64,000 nucleotides of DNA from Fimenecus sp051881455 (GTDB lineage: Bacteria > Bacillota > Clostridia > Oscillospirales > Acutalibacteraceae), in contig JBJEPX010000004.1 in NCBI GenBank assembly GCA_051881455.1, forward strand, positions 1-64,000, written 5' to 3'. The translations under genes and the position numbers were made by a program. The notes beneath the pieces were generated by a model. The model was not told the origin of the DNA, searched no databases, and saw nothing but the letters and a program-made list of their open reading frames with translations. Numbering within the stretch: position 1 is the stretch's first letter; every line of letters starts with the position of its first letter. This document shows positions 16,781 to 26,266 of this stretch, piece by piece.

Positions 16781-18256
16781 ATGAATTTGGTTTACAATAT
16801 TCAAAGAAAAGGTATGAGCATAACGCTTGACCGTCTGCTGAAATACATTGACAAGGACCCTCAGGCAAATATTATTAAACTTGCAGACAAAATCGGCCCT
16901 GTTTTCAGCAAAATTTTCCCCCCTGAAAACTTCAAAAAGATAAAAGCCGCCGCTGAGGATAAAGACAATGTTTGGACTCAGTTCGCCCTTGGGCTTATCC
17001 GTGATATTGACCGCAATGTTTTGAAACAAATGCTTTTGTCTTTCGGTATTGACGCAGGGTATTACGGTACAAAAGCAGTCAGAAAAAACCGCGAAAAGTA
17101 CAAGTGTAACATACCCTTCAACATTCTTTTTGACCCCACAAGCGCCTGTAATTTGCGCTGTAAGGGCTGTTGGGCGGCGGAATACGGTCATCAGCAAAAC
17201 CTTACAAATGAAGAGATGCAAAGTATCGTAACTCAGGGCAAGGAGCTGGGATGTCATTTTTACTGGCTTACCGGCGGAGAGCCGCTTATCCGCAAGAATG
17301 ATATTATTGAGCTTTGCAAAAACAACAGAGACTGCATTTTCCTTGTATTTACAAACGCAACTCTTGTTGACCAAAAATTCTGTGACGATATGAAAGAGGC
17401 AGGTAATATTGCACTTGCTTTGAGCATCGAGGGCAGTGAGGAGTCAAACGACTGGCGCAGAGGTGACGGCGCGTACAAAACCACCGTTAGCGCAATGGAA
17501 TTGTTGCAGAAAAACAAGTGTATTTACGGCGTTTCCGTTTGCTATACACAGAAAAATATCGAACTTGTAACAAGCGACGATTTTATGAATATGCTCATTG
17601 AAAAGGGCGCAAAGTATTCTCTTTTCTTCAATTATATGCCCGTAGGCCACGGAGCCGACAAGGAGCTTATTCCCACTCCCGAGCAGAGAAAAAGAATGTA
17701 TCTTTGGCTTAAAGAAACACGCAACAGTAAAACAGGCAAGCCTATTTTCGTAATGGACTTCCAAAACGATGCTGAATATGTGGGCGGTTGTATTGCAGGC
17801 GGACGCAACTATTTCCACATTAACTCCGCAGGTGACATTGAGCCCTGCGTATTTATCCACTATTCAGACTCAAATATCAGGGAAAAAACATTGCTCCAAG
17901 CGTTGCAGTCACCTTTATTTATGGCGTATTATCACAATCAGCCCTTTAACGACAATCATCTGCGCCCCTGCCCCATGCTTGAAAATCCCGAAATTTTGCG
18001 CAGACTCGTTAAAGAATCGGGTGCAAAATCCTCTGACCTGATTGTAAAGGAAAGTGCAGACGAGCTTTGCGACAAATGCGTTGAGTATGCGGCAAATTGG
18101 GAGCCCGTTGCCGATGAGCTTTGGGAGACTCTTCCCCACCGCGACACACATACTCAATACTACCGCGACACACCCGAGGGCAAGGCGGAATTCGGTTGCT
18201 GTTCGGGTAAATGTGCACAGTGTACCGCTGAATCGGCAGAAATCGCAGATAAATAA
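16781..18256 (+). CDS. Radical SAM protein with SPASM-like Cys-rich C-terminus
   Basis: The 491-residue protein has an N-terminal helical region of ~110 residues. The radical SAM core follows, with SACNLRCKGCWAAEYG (CxxxCxxC) and WLTGGEPL. The C-terminal part is cysteine-rich: GGCIAGGRNYFHI, EPCVFIHY, CPMLENPEIL, CDKCVEY and a terminal CCSGKCAQC cluster. This pattern suggests auxiliary iron-sulfur clusters as in SPASM/Twitch proteins. The reaction is unknown; no RiPP precursor gene is visible beside it. ATG 16781 follows AAGGTGACAAT. The GtrII-like gene follows 38 bases later and may be co-transcribed. Confidence 0.8.
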   Translation: MNLVYNIQRKGMSITLDRLLKYIDKDPQANIIKLADKIGPVFSKIFPPENFKKIKAAAEDKDNVWTQFALGLIRDIDRNVLKQMLLSFGIDAGYYGTKAVRKNREKYKCNIPFNILFDPTSACNLRCKGCWAAEYGHQQNLTNEEMQSIVTQGKELGCHFYWLTGGEPLIRKNDIIELCKNNRDCIFLVFTNATLVDQKFCDDMKEAGNIALALSIEGSEESNDWRRGDGAYKTTVSAMELLQKNKCIYGVSVCYTQKNIELVTSDDFMNMLIEKGAKYSLFFNYMPVGHGADKELIPTPEQRKRMYLWLKETRNSKTGKPIFVMDFQNDAEYVGGCIAGGRNYFHINSAGDIEPCVFIHYSDSNIREKTLLQALQSPLFMAYYHNQPFNDNHLRPCPMLENPEILRRLVKESGAKSSDLIVKESADELCDKCVEYAANWEPVADELWETLPHRDTHTQYYRDTPEGKAEFGCCSGKCAQCTAESAEIADK

Positions 18257-18294
18257 AAACTACAAAGCATCTTCATTATTGAGGGGGACTATTA

Positions 18295-19830
18295 TTGGAA
18301 AAGCGGTTTAAAAATTATCTTGTGGATGACATACTGAAAAACAAACTCATTGTTATTTCGTCTTTGCTTATTGCCGTAATGTCTTTTGGCTTTGCGGTGA
18401 CGAACTTCTCCATAGGAGTTGACGATACTGCATCGTATCACTATCTGCATACTTTCGGTTGGGGGAATATGCTTCAACAAGGACGGCTTCTTCACATTCT
18501 TTTCGACAGAGTAACCGGTTATCTTGAATTTATTCCCTTTCTTAACGAATTCATAGGCGCTTGTCTTTTTTGGCTTTCGGCTATATTTTTCTGCGCTCTT
18601 TTCCAATATGTTACGAACGGAAAACTAAACAACTTTGTTTTAGCCGTTTTCTGCGGAATATACATTTCTTTCCCGATTACTGCTGAAAAGTTTATTTACA
18701 GTTTAGATGTAATTGTAACCATGCTTTCTTATGTGTGTGTTGCATATTCGCTTGCCAAAGCATATGAAGCGATATATTTAAAAAAGAAAATTTCTTTTTT
18801 AATTTCAGTAATATTTTTGATTATCGGAATCGGTGCATATGAATCGTTTATTTTCCTTTACATAAGCGGAGTGTTTGCAATTTTCTTACTGAAATGTATT
18901 TTCAGCGAAAGCAAGGTCAAGCTTACGGACACAATTCTTAAAGGGTTTGGATTTTTAGCCATACTTTTGATTGCGTTCTCAGTTTATTATGCCGCAGTTT
19001 ATATTTCGCAATTGGCAATGCATCAATACGGAATTTTCGCGCGTGATTCTGTTTGGTCATATGAGCACCTGACTTTTATTGAAAAAATAGTCAGAGTATT
19101 AGTCAAACTGAAAACTGCCTTTCTTTCCGCAAGCAATGTGGCAATCGTTGAATTCGATATATTCGCAGTAATTTGCGCCGTTATTTCACTGGTTTTTTCC
19201 ATAAAGAAAAAAAGTCTTGTTCCCCTTTTGTGCTTCGGAGGTCTTATTGCTGCAAATCTCGGAATACATATAATCATAGGCTATTTCATGTTAAGAAGCG
19301 CCCAGACAATGTGCTTCTTCGTAGCATTTACCGCAATGCTTTTAACACTGTTTTTAAGTAAAATCAAGATAAAAGCATCTCAACCCATAATAACCGGTAT
19401 TGTTTGTTTACTTGTATTTATACAATTAGCAGAGCTTAATTTGGCTTTTTATGACGACTATGCCCGATATAAAAAGGAGGAGTTTGTTGTCCATTCAATT
19501 GCCACACGGTTAGTGGCTGAATGTGATGTTACAAAGCCTGTTGTATTCGTGAACAGAGGCAGCGGGTATTTAAACACCGTTGCAGATGACAGACAAGCCA
19601 TCGGAATGTCTCTTATGCATTGGAGTGTAGGCGCATTCGGAGATGTGCAATCCTCGGTAATGTTGGAATGCTTTAAACTTCACGGATATGACTTTTTGGT
19701 TAAGCCGGATAAGGAAACAGCCGCAGAGGCACTATCTCATGCCGCTGAAATGGAAGGCTGGCCGAAGCAAGGTTGTATCAAGGAATTTGACGAATATATT
19801 CTTGTAAGCATAGGTGAACCCGCTGAATAA
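18295..19830 (+). CDS. GtrII-like glucosyltransferase domain membrane protein
   Basis: The 511-residue protein has about 11 hydrophobic segments. The early motif TNFSIGVDDTASYHYL resembles the Asp-rich first loop of GtrII/DUF family lipid-linked glucosyltransferases, and GRLLHILFDR follows. The last ~110 residues are soluble and probably extracytoplasmic. Members modify surface polysaccharide or O-antigen with sugars. The start is TTG 18295, 8 nt after GAGGGGG. Acceptor and sugar are not predictable from the sequence. Confidence 0.7.
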   Translation: MEKRFKNYLVDDILKNKLIVISSLLIAVMSFGFAVTNFSIGVDDTASYHYLHTFGWGNMLQQGRLLHILFDRVTGYLEFIPFLNEFIGACLFWLSAIFFCALFQYVTNGKLNNFVLAVFCGIYISFPITAEKFIYSLDVIVTMLSYVCVAYSLAKAYEAIYLKKKISFLISVIFLIIGIGAYESFIFLYISGVFAIFLLKCIFSESKVKLTDTILKGFGFLAILLIAFSVYYAAVYISQLAMHQYGIFARDSVWSYEHLTFIEKIVRVLVKLKTAFLSASNVAIVEFDIFAVICAVISLVFSIKKKSLVPLLCFGGLIAANLGIHIIIGYFMLRSAQTMCFFVAFTAMLLTLFLSKIKIKASQPIITGIVCLLVFIQLAELNLAFYDDYARYKKEEFVVHSIATRLVAECDVTKPVVFVNRGSGYLNTVADDRQAIGMSLMHWSVGAFGDVQSSVMLECFKLHGYDFLVKPDKETAAEALSHAAEMEGWPKQGCIKEFDEYILVSIGEPAE

Positions 19831-19858
19831 GCTGTTGCATTTAAACAATAACATAAAT

Positions 19859-19906
19859 AAATCCCCTGCGGCACTCTTTAATTCTGCCTCAGGGGATTTG
19901 TTTTTC
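19859..19906. terminator. Terminator after the GtrII-like gene
   Basis: AAATCCCCTG pairs with CAGGGGATTT across a 21-nt loop, and GTTTTT follows on the plus strand. It can also serve the leftward AraC gene that ends at 19948. Confidence 0.8.
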
Positions 19907-19947
19907 TGTAAGCTTATTTCTTTTGTATGATGCTTTGGTTTTAGAAA

Positions 19948-20757
19948 TCACGGCTGCATTTTTTTGCGGTATTCTGTGGGCGACATTCCTGTGTTGCTTT
20001 TAAAGCAAGCGGAGAAATACCTTTGGTCGCAATATGAAAGCCTTTCCGCAATCTCCCCCACCGGGAGAGTTGTATTTTGAAGATAAATCTTTGCCGCTTC
20101 AAGTTTTTTCTCCATATAGTACTGATACGGCGTTTCACCGTATGAATCCTCGAACACCTGTATTATGTGATTTTTGGAATAATTCAGTTCACTGCAAATT
20201 CTGTCCAGCGAAAACTCCTGCTCCACATAAAAATCAAGCCTGCGCCTGATACGGTCGGCAAGAGAATCAGGCTTTTTATCCTCACGGTGTTTTATATAGA
20301 CGAGAAATCTTATAAACTCAACGGTTATTTCATCTACCATTCTCTTATAATCTTCTCGGTATTTTTTTACGATTTCGATTACATTTTTAACTATTTCTTT
20401 ACAGTCACAATTCGGAAAATGGTATATATCCTGAGGCAAATACTCACGAATAAGCATTTCGGCAAGAGGTCCGTCAAAAATTATCCAATACTTATGCCAC
20501 GGATTTTCCTTGGAGCTGTAATAGTGATGGCAGGTTCCTTTTTTCAGGAAAAACACATCGTTTTTTTGAGGATAAACGCATTTGCCCTCAATTTCCAAAG
20601 TTCCGCAACCGTCGTCAATATATTCAAGGGCGGTAAGCTCGGATTTTGTTCTTACAACATCAATCGTGTCATCACAAATTGTTTCACCCATCATTCTGAT
20701 ATTAAGCGGAAGGCTTTCGTCATAATAGGGCGCAAAATTCAAAATTTTCTCATTCAT
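19948..20757 (-). CDS. AraC family transcriptional regulator
   Basis: The 269-residue protein has an N-terminal cupin-like effector domain (ALEYIDDGCGTLEIEG, KNDVFFLKKGTCHHYYS) and a C-terminal double helix-turn-helix from ~residue 165. The HTH region includes FSLDRICSELNYSKNHIIQVF and LPVGEIAERLSYCDQRYFSACF, ending FKSNTGMSPTEYRKKM. This layout is typical of sugar-responsive regulators. It lies downstream of the GH36/DUF5054 genes on the same strand but has its own promoter with an adjacent palindrome, so it may autoregulate. Its target genes are not certain. Confidence 0.9.
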   Translation of the reverse strand: MNEKILNFAPYYDESLPLNIRMMGETICDDTIDVVRTKSELTALEYIDDGCGTLEIEGKCVYPQKNDVFFLKKGTCHHYYSSKENPWHKYWIIFDGPLAEMLIREYLPQDIYHFPNCDCKEIVKNVIEIVKKYREDYKRMVDEITVEFIRFLVYIKHREDKKPDSLADRIRRRLDFYVEQEFSLDRICSELNYSKNHIIQVFEDSYGETPYQYYMEKKLEAAKIYLQNTTLPVGEIAERLSYCDQRYFSACFKSNTGMSPTEYRKKMQP

Positions 20758-20803
20758 TGTTATAATCCTAACACACTACTCTGTTTTTGCAATGAATTGC
20801 AGG

Positions 20804-20847
20804 TTATCAAGTGTGATAATTATAACATATACATTGGATAAAATCAA
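20804..20847 (-). promoter_or_regulatory. Promoter and putative operator of the AraC gene
   Basis: On the minus strand TTGATT (20842-20847) and TATAAT (20819-20824) are 17 nt apart. Overlapping the -10 end is TTATCA-AGTG-TGATAA (20804-20819), a perfect 6-bp inverted repeat that could be an autoregulatory site. Confidence 0.65.
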
Positions 20848-20876
20848 CTGAATAATACTTACAAAATAATTACAAA

Positions 20877-20908
20877 AAAACTGCTGTTTTCATAAAAACA
20901 GCAGTTTT
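20877..20908 (-). terminator. Terminator after the YczE-like gene
   Basis: AAAACTGCTGTTTT pairs with AAAACAGCAGTTTT across a short loop, followed on the minus strand by a T-run. Confidence 0.85.
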
Positions 20909-20922
20909 AATTTTAATTTTGA

Positions 20923-21645
20923 TTATCTTACACCCTGAATATAGCTCAAATCGTAATATCTGATAACTGCAAAATTGCGAAGAAAACGGTATTTCAAATT
21001 AAGAATTTTCTGCGAAATTCTTGTATCGCAGAATGATACTACCGGTCCCATAAAAAACGCAGTTACAACCGTTCCCACGCCGATAGGTCCGGAAAGCAGG
21101 AAAGCTATAACGGTGCAAATTAAATCTGTTATTACTCTGCACCATTTGTATTTGAGCTTTGACTTTTCTTCAAGCACAAATCCCAAAGCATCGTAAGGAG
21201 AAACGCCCAGCTTGCAGTTGAAATAAAGGGACGCCGACATGCTCAAAAGGAACACGCCCAAAGCCATACAAACGAGCTTTACTGCAAACGCTTTTTCAGT
21301 CGGAAGGAATCTGTCATAAAGTCCCGTAAAAAATTGGCATACATAGCCTACGCCCACCATATTGAAAACAGTTCCTATATTTATAAGCTTTTTCGCCGTT
21401 ATGGCAACGCCGATAAGAATTACTCCGTTTATGCACATTTGCCAGAAGCCGAAGCCTATACCGAGTATTTTGCTCACACTCATATTGAGCGCGGTATAAG
21501 GGTCAACGCCCATTCCCGAATATGAAAAAACGGAAACTGCAAAACCCATAAGTAAAATACTGAAAATCATTGTTGCCATTCGCTTAAAACCGTCTTTTTG
21601 CGAAAAGAGTGTTTTTAAGCTCATATTTTTTAAAATTTCTGCCAT
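20923..21645 (-). CDS. YczE/YyaS-like integral membrane protein
   Basis: The 240-residue protein has five hydrophobic segments. The repeated halves carry GMGVDPYTALNMSVSKILGIGFGFWQ and LGVSPYDALGF, the duplicated motif of the YczE/YyaS family, which is distantly related to YitT. Function is unknown. ATG 21645 behind AAGGCGAG was chosen over the upstream extension, which contains no hydrophobic or conserved residues. It has its own promoter and terminator, so it is not simply part of the GH36 operon. Confidence 0.8.
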   Translation of the reverse strand: MAEILKNMSLKTLFSQKDGFKRMATMIFSILLMGFAVSVFSYSGMGVDPYTALNMSVSKILGIGFGFWQMCINGVILIGVAITAKKLINIGTVFNMVGVGYVCQFFTGLYDRFLPTEKAFAVKLVCMALGVFLLSMSASLYFNCKLGVSPYDALGFVLEEKSKLKYKWCRVITDLICTVIAFLLSGPIGVGTVVTAFFMGPVVSFCDTRISQKILNLKYRFLRNFAVIRYYDLSYIQGVR

Positions 21646-21703
21646 TGGATACTCGCCTTGCCTTGTTAAAATTGCACATATAACTGCGCTTTGATTTGTA
21701 TAT

Positions 21704-21732
21704 ATATTACAATCAGTTTGTAGCAAAGTCAA
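21704..21732 (-). promoter_or_regulatory. Promoter of the YczE-like gene
   Basis: On the minus strand TTGACT (21727-21732) and TAATAT (21704-21709) are separated by 17 nt, about 60 nt upstream of ATG 21645. Confidence 0.65.
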
Positions 21733-21814
21733 GGGAAAATTGTTAAATTTTTAACTTTCGTCCTTTGGCACAAAATTACAAATTCGCATATGGTTTTTTG
21801 TGAATAATTACCAA

Positions 21815-23476
21815 TTAAATAAGTGCTTCACCTGTTCTTATATTAAATCGAATCTGATTTTTAACACCGTTTTCGCTGTAATCAATCTCCATTATATCCG
21901 TTTCACCGAACTGCGCCGTGTTTATCTTTATATTCTTATCCGCAAAGGTATCCTTTAATACGGCGAGCTGTTCAGGCGTGTATTCGCTGACATTGTCCGA
22001 AATAAACAACAAATTGCCGAATGTGCTGTTGATTTTCGCAAGCAACTTTCTCTCCGCAAAGGTCATTTTGTTGTTTTGGTCACGCAGTAAGAATACATCG
22101 GGGTCGTTTTTCCACGCTCGGCCGTCCAAATGGCGGCGGAAAATGGAATTGCACACGGCGTGGGGAGTAGAAACCTCTTCACGGATAACATCTTTTTTCT
22201 GCTTCCATTTCAGTGAAATGTCCGAACCGATACGGCAGTAATCCACTTTACCGAAAGCGGGCATCATGGGTACACCGCACCCTAAAATCAGCTTGTCGCC
22301 GCAACATTCACGAATTAAATCCATGGCGTCGCACATAATTTCGCCGCGGGATTTGTTGTGCATGGGCAGTACGCACGCACCGTACAGGAAGTCAAGCTTG
22401 ACCAAATCAAAGCCCCATTCATTTAAAACGGTGTTAAAAACATCTTTTAAGTATTTCCTTACGCCCTCGTTATAAATATCCAAGGAGTAAAAACCGCCCC
22501 AGTTATGTCCTGTTTTATAGTGTTTGCCGTTTTCATCCTTAATGAACCAATCGGGATGCTCCCCGAACAGTCTTGACTTTTTAACGCCTGCAAAGGGAGC
22601 AAGCCAAAGTCCTGCAATCATATTTCCTGCATGGATATCGTCGGCAATGCTTTTCATGCCCGAGGGGAATTTCTTCTTATCGGTGTAAAGCCAGTCGCCT
22701 ATCGCCTCCTGATAGCCGTCGTCAATCTGGAAGCAGTCAAAGGGAACGTCAAGCGCCTTAATGCTGGCAAGGTCACGGCGTACTACCTCTTCGGTAACAT
22801 TGCCGTAATAATTATACCAAGTGGTGTATCCTGTGCGGCGTTTTGTTTCACGGCAGGTAACGCCCATTTTCTCAAAGTACTCGTCAAATGCCGCATCGTA
22901 TTCGCCGTTAATAACCGCAAGGGACAGGAGTTCTGTTTCCGCCGCAAAGGTCACGCCTGCAAGTTCCTTGTCGATAATAACCGCATTTTTGTTCATATCA
23001 AAGGTAACCACGGTGTAGCCCGAGCGCTCGGAAAGAGAGCCGTAAATTTCCACCGTATTTTCGTTGCGGATATAGCCGTATGACCAACCGTAAAACACAT
23101 TGGCTGTGCGGGGATATTTCCAAAACAGGCTGTCGCCCGATTTGGGAAAACCGATATTTCCAATGGGCGTTTTTGTGATACAGAATTCCGTAAGTTTTGT
23201 AAGCTCACGCATACTTTCGCCATAAGCATATTCAAAACTGTCCGTCTAGCTTTGATAACCGTTTACAAATACACGCTCTGTTTTCTCAAAGGTGCGCGGC
23301 AAAATGAATTGCAACACTTTAAAAGATACTGCGGTGTGGGGTACGAGAGATGCAAAAAGGCAGTTGCCCTCTGCTTGGATTTTAATTTCAAAATCCTCAT
23401 TTTGAAAACAGTCGGTTGTCTTTTCCTTGCCGTTTGCTGTGTAAACGGCGTGCAAAGTACGATTGTCGAAGTTCAT
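21815..23476 (-). pseudogene. Alpha-galactosidase (GH36) interrupted by an in-frame amber codon
   Basis: Read through one TAG (23246-23248), this frame codes a 553-residue GH36 enzyme almost exactly as long as the intact paralogue at 52802. The first piece (23246-23476) ends RVFVNGYQS, then TAG replaces the conserved Trp of NGYQSW; the second piece continues in frame with TDSFEYAYG. The catalytic half is intact: nucleophile Asp in LVKLDFLYGAC and acid/base Asp in YCRIGSD. AGGAG sits before ATG 23476. The codon could be a TGG-to-TAG mutation, a base-call error or readthrough. A restart at ATG 23212 would lack the N-terminal beta domain and has no good ribosome-binding site. It follows the DUF5054 gene in a TetR-led operon. 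Confidence 0.85.
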
Positions 23477-23518
23477 ACTGATGTCTCCTAAACTATGCAG
23501 TTTTTCTGTTAATCAATT

Positions 23519-25585
23519 TCATATATTTTCTTCCTTTGCGGGAGTAATCATAAAATCAAATCGGGCGTTATCCGCATACCACAGCGGGAAATTCGTGCCC
23601 CAAACATTGTTGTAAAGCACATAGGAAATGCCGTCTTTTTCCATATCCTCAATTTTGTTATCGTATTCCAAAATCTTGCCCTTGCCCACTGAGATAAGCG
23701 GTGCGTGCAAGTTAACAAAATCATATTTGCCGTCTTTGGTATTTAAAATGCTCTTTTCCACGGCGTGCAAATTGCGGCCGCCCATGGAGGCGGTGGTGCG
23801 GTAGTCAATTTCCGTACCGATTTTTTGCAGGCGGAAATCCTCGCCTGTTGCGGCGGGGCAAAGGTGCAAAAAGATAGCTTCCGTCAAACGGTTGGCGTCT
23901 TTCTCCGTCCATACAAGGGAGAAACGCAGTCCCTCGCTCGACAGAGTATAAACAATCTCCACATTTCGAGGTGCGCCCAGCTCTTCGCAAAGTTTCTTGT
24001 CACATTGAAGCTTTACAAAAACCTTTACGCCGTCCGCAGTCTCACAAACCGTGCTGTCGGTCATTGTATAGTAGAACCGCCCTGTGGGATATTTGCCCTC
24101 GGCATACTTTAACAGCGGTCTGCCGAAATCTGGATATGCCCAGCCGCCGTTTTGTTTCATATTCCGTGCATAGTGTGTAAACCAAAAATCATAATCCGAT
24201 TTTTTGTAAGAATGATATTGTAAAATCGGTTCGTTATTCTGTTTGATAATTTCCGTATCATTGTGTGTCAGATGTTCAATACCGCCATGTTCGTTGAGCG
24301 CCAGCGTGTATTCACCGAACGAAATCGGGCTTTCATATTTTTCTGTACCGTTTACAGGGAGTAAATCCGACGGGCGCAATGCATCTAAGGCTTTCAATGC
24401 AATTTCCTTATGCACATCTGATAAAGACGCAACCGCCTTGTCAATATATTCACGCTGTTCTGCCCAGCTTTTTTCAATTACATGGTAGGAGCCTTTTTTC
24501 CGGCTTGAATTGAACCTCCGATTAAATGCGGCAACAATTCCATGAGGAAAATCACGGAAAATATGCTTTGCGGTCACATCGTCTTTTTCCCGAGCTCTAT
24601 TAAAATCGGCTTTTAAGTAGTTTTCATAATCTGCAAAACTGATTTTGCTGTCCATACCGTAGGTATGCTCTGCAACACACAAAAGCCCATCGGAAAAGCC
24701 TTTGTATTCCTCGGTATCTCTTGCCATAGAGCCGTCTTTCAGCCATTCACGCTTTAAGCGCATAAGCGTGCGCAAAGATGCAGATTTATATGGGTCGGCG
24801 GCACTGCCGTGAATCCAGGTGTCGCCGATTTCGCCTGTAAGAACAGGCAGTTTGTCCCTAACCGCCCAAATCGCCTCGGCAAATTCGTCCAAAGTGCCTG
24901 CCGAAACAGTATAATCGGGATATTCTTTTTGAATATCCGCAAGTTTCTTCTGTACCGCCTCGGGTGCAGGTGCACCGTGATTGTCAAGGGTGTGGTCGAA
25001 GTACAAAACTTCTTCTGTAAATTCGCTTTTGTATGCCCCGCCGTAATCGCCGGAATAGACTACAACTACTTCGGCGCCGCCCACTTTCCACAAAAAGCAT
25101 TTGGGCACTTCGGGTACGGCAGAAGCGCCGTTTACGCCGATATGTAACAGTTTAATGCCGTGTTTGGCAAGCATGGGTACAATCGCCGCCGTGTGCCCGG
25201 GCACATCGGTCATTTTTGCCGATATGGTCTTTTTGCCGCGAATTTCATCGAGCCTGTCAACGATAGAAAGTCCGTAGTCGAGTGTTTCTTCGTCCAACAA
25301 CTCCGTGTGCATGGTAAAGGGCAGAGCATGGGGCACAATGTTGCCGTCTTTGAGCGCCTTTATTAAGGCTTCTTTCTGGGCGTCTGTTCCGTTTTCCAGC
25401 GCTTCTTTTAAAATCCACGAGCCTGTGGTCCAAATAAACTTTTTATCCGTTTCGGTGTTAATATTTTCCGAGAGCGTGATGGCGGACGGGATAAAGGTGT
25501 TTATGTACTTTTGCCTAATGTTCTCGGCGTAGTCCGTAAAGCCTAAATCCAAATGTGTTTTTGAAACAACAATCACTTTTTTCAT
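23519..25585 (-). CDS. DUF5054 protein, GH38-like fold
   Basis: The 688-residue protein begins VVSKTHLDLGFTDYAENI, which resembles the His-x-Asp zinc motif of GH38 alpha-mannosidases (HLDTVW in the genes at 43455 and 47778). It carries the DUF5054 motifs AKMTDVPGHTAAIVPMLA and GEIGDTWIHGSAADP. The C-terminal ~280 residues are beta-rich as in GH38. No signal peptide is seen, so it should act in the cytosol. Its activity is not established; hydrolysis of an imported glycan is inferred from fold and neighbours. The start overlaps the TetR stop in ATGA. The GH36 gene follows 42 bases later. Confidence 0.75.
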   Translation of the reverse strand: MKKVIVVSKTHLDLGFTDYAENIRQKYINTFIPSAITLSENINTETDKKFIWTTGSWILKEALENGTDAQKEALIKALKDGNIVPHALPFTMHTELLDEETLDYGLSIVDRLDEIRGKKTISAKMTDVPGHTAAIVPMLAKHGIKLLHIGVNGASAVPEVPKCFLWKVGGAEVVVVYSGDYGGAYKSEFTEEVLYFDHTLDNHGAPAPEAVQKKLADIQKEYPDYTVSAGTLDEFAEAIWAVRDKLPVLTGEIGDTWIHGSAADPYKSASLRTLMRLKREWLKDGSMARDTEEYKGFSDGLLCVAEHTYGMDSKISFADYENYLKADFNRAREKDDVTAKHIFRDFPHGIVAAFNRRFNSSRKKGSYHVIEKSWAEQREYIDKAVASLSDVHKEIALKALDALRPSDLLPVNGTEKYESPISFGEYTLALNEHGGIEHLTHNDTEIIKQNNEPILQYHSYKKSDYDFWFTHYARNMKQNGGWAYPDFGRPLLKYAEGKYPTGRFYYTMTDSTVCETADGVKVFVKLQCDKKLCEELGAPRNVEIVYTLSSEGLRFSLVWTEKDANRLTEAIFLHLCPAATGEDFRLQKIGTEIDYRTTASMGGRNLHAVEKSILNTKDGKYDFVNLHAPLISVGKGKILEYDNKIEDMEKDGISYVLYNNVWGTNFPLWYADNARFDFMITPAKEENI

Positions 25586-26190
25586 TTTTCTTCCTCCGCA
25601 ATGCCGTAAAGCATATAGTCAAGTATTTTTTCCAAGTGTTTTTCGTGTATGTCAAGTGCGGTTGCATACCCATCTGCCGAATGACCTACGCTTATATAAC
25701 TGTTGAGCATATCCTGCAATAGCCCGTAATATTGCAATGCGTCCTCTTTTGTAACGCCTTTTCGCAGCTGCAAACCGTCCAGAGCAGAAAGATACAAATG
25801 CGTGTTAAATGTATCAAAATGCTTTCGGATATTTTGCAGAGCATTTGCAAATTCCTCGTCCTCCGAAGTGGGTATTGCAGAAAAAATCAAACGCGCAAAA
25901 TTGGGATTCTTTTTGAAAAATTTGTATCTTTCTTCCATATATTTATGAAAATCCGCGCCGAATTGGAACTCGGACATATATGCAATAAACGCGTTGACCG
26001 CCGTTTGGGCACAGCAGAGATACAGCGCGCCTTTGTTTTCAAAATTATGGTAAATCAATCCCTTTGAAATATTATGCCGACTGCAAATCTGATTGACCGT
26101 TGCGCCGTCATATCCGTATGTACCGAATTCCTCAACAGCCGCCTTTAAAATTCTTTGTTTGGTCAGTTCTGTTTTATCAGCTTTTTTCAT
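25582..26190 (-). CDS. TetR family transcriptional regulator
   Basis: The 202-residue protein has an N-terminal TetR helix-turn-helix (QRILKAAVEEFGTYGYDGAT through NISKGLIYHNFENKGALYL) and a helical ligand domain. ATG 26190 follows AAGGG with 7-nt spacing; an earlier ATG at 26244 would add 18 residues and is less well supported. It is translationally coupled to the DUF5054 gene (ATGA overlap). It faces the GPH symporter, so it probably controls both directions. The ligand is likely a sugar or glycan fragment, which is inference. Confidence 0.9.
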   Translation of the reverse strand: MKKADKTELTKQRILKAAVEEFGTYGYDGATVNQICSRHNISKGLIYHNFENKGALYLCCAQTAVNAFIAYMSEFQFGADFHKYMEERYKFFKKNPNFARLIFSAIPTSEDEEFANALQNIRKHFDTFNTHLYLSALDGLQLRKGVTKEDALQYYGLLQDMLNSYISVGHSADGYATALDIHEKHLEKILDYMLYGIAEEEK

Positions 26191-26209
26191 AATAATGCCC
26201 TTTCTTTTA

Positions 26210-26238
26210 TTGACAAGTTGCTTTACTGTTGGTATAAT
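26210..26238 (+). promoter_or_regulatory. Rightward promoter for the GPH symporter
   Basis: TTGACA (26210-26215) and TATAAT (26233-26238) with a 17-nt spacer form a perfect consensus promoter pointing to the symporter gene. It lies inside the 5' leader of the oppositely transcribed tetR gene. Confidence 0.75.
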
Positions 26239-26246
26239 TTTCATTG

Positions 26247-26262
26247 TTGACCTTTCGGTCTA
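26247..26262. promoter_or_regulatory. Putative TetR operator
   Basis: TTGACC-TTTC-GGTCTA has the GACC-N4-GGTC form common to TetR-family operators. It lies between the -10 boxes of the two face-to-face promoters and inside a longer partial palindrome bounded by GGTATAAT (26231) and ATTATACC (ending 26274). A repressor here would block both transcripts. Confidence 0.6.
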
Positions 26263-26266
26263 TAAT

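Noticed and set aside
20167..20841. 224-codon plus-strand frame opposite the AraC gene
   Set aside because: The minus frame codes a full AraC-type protein with both HTH motifs; the plus frame has no domain and a Phe/Ile/Asn-rich composition typical of shadows.
21815..23476. Genome-wide reassignment of TAG to an amino acid as explanation of the GH36 amber codon
   Set aside because: TAG terminates at least the YitT-like gene (1045-1047), and other genes show no internal TAG codons.
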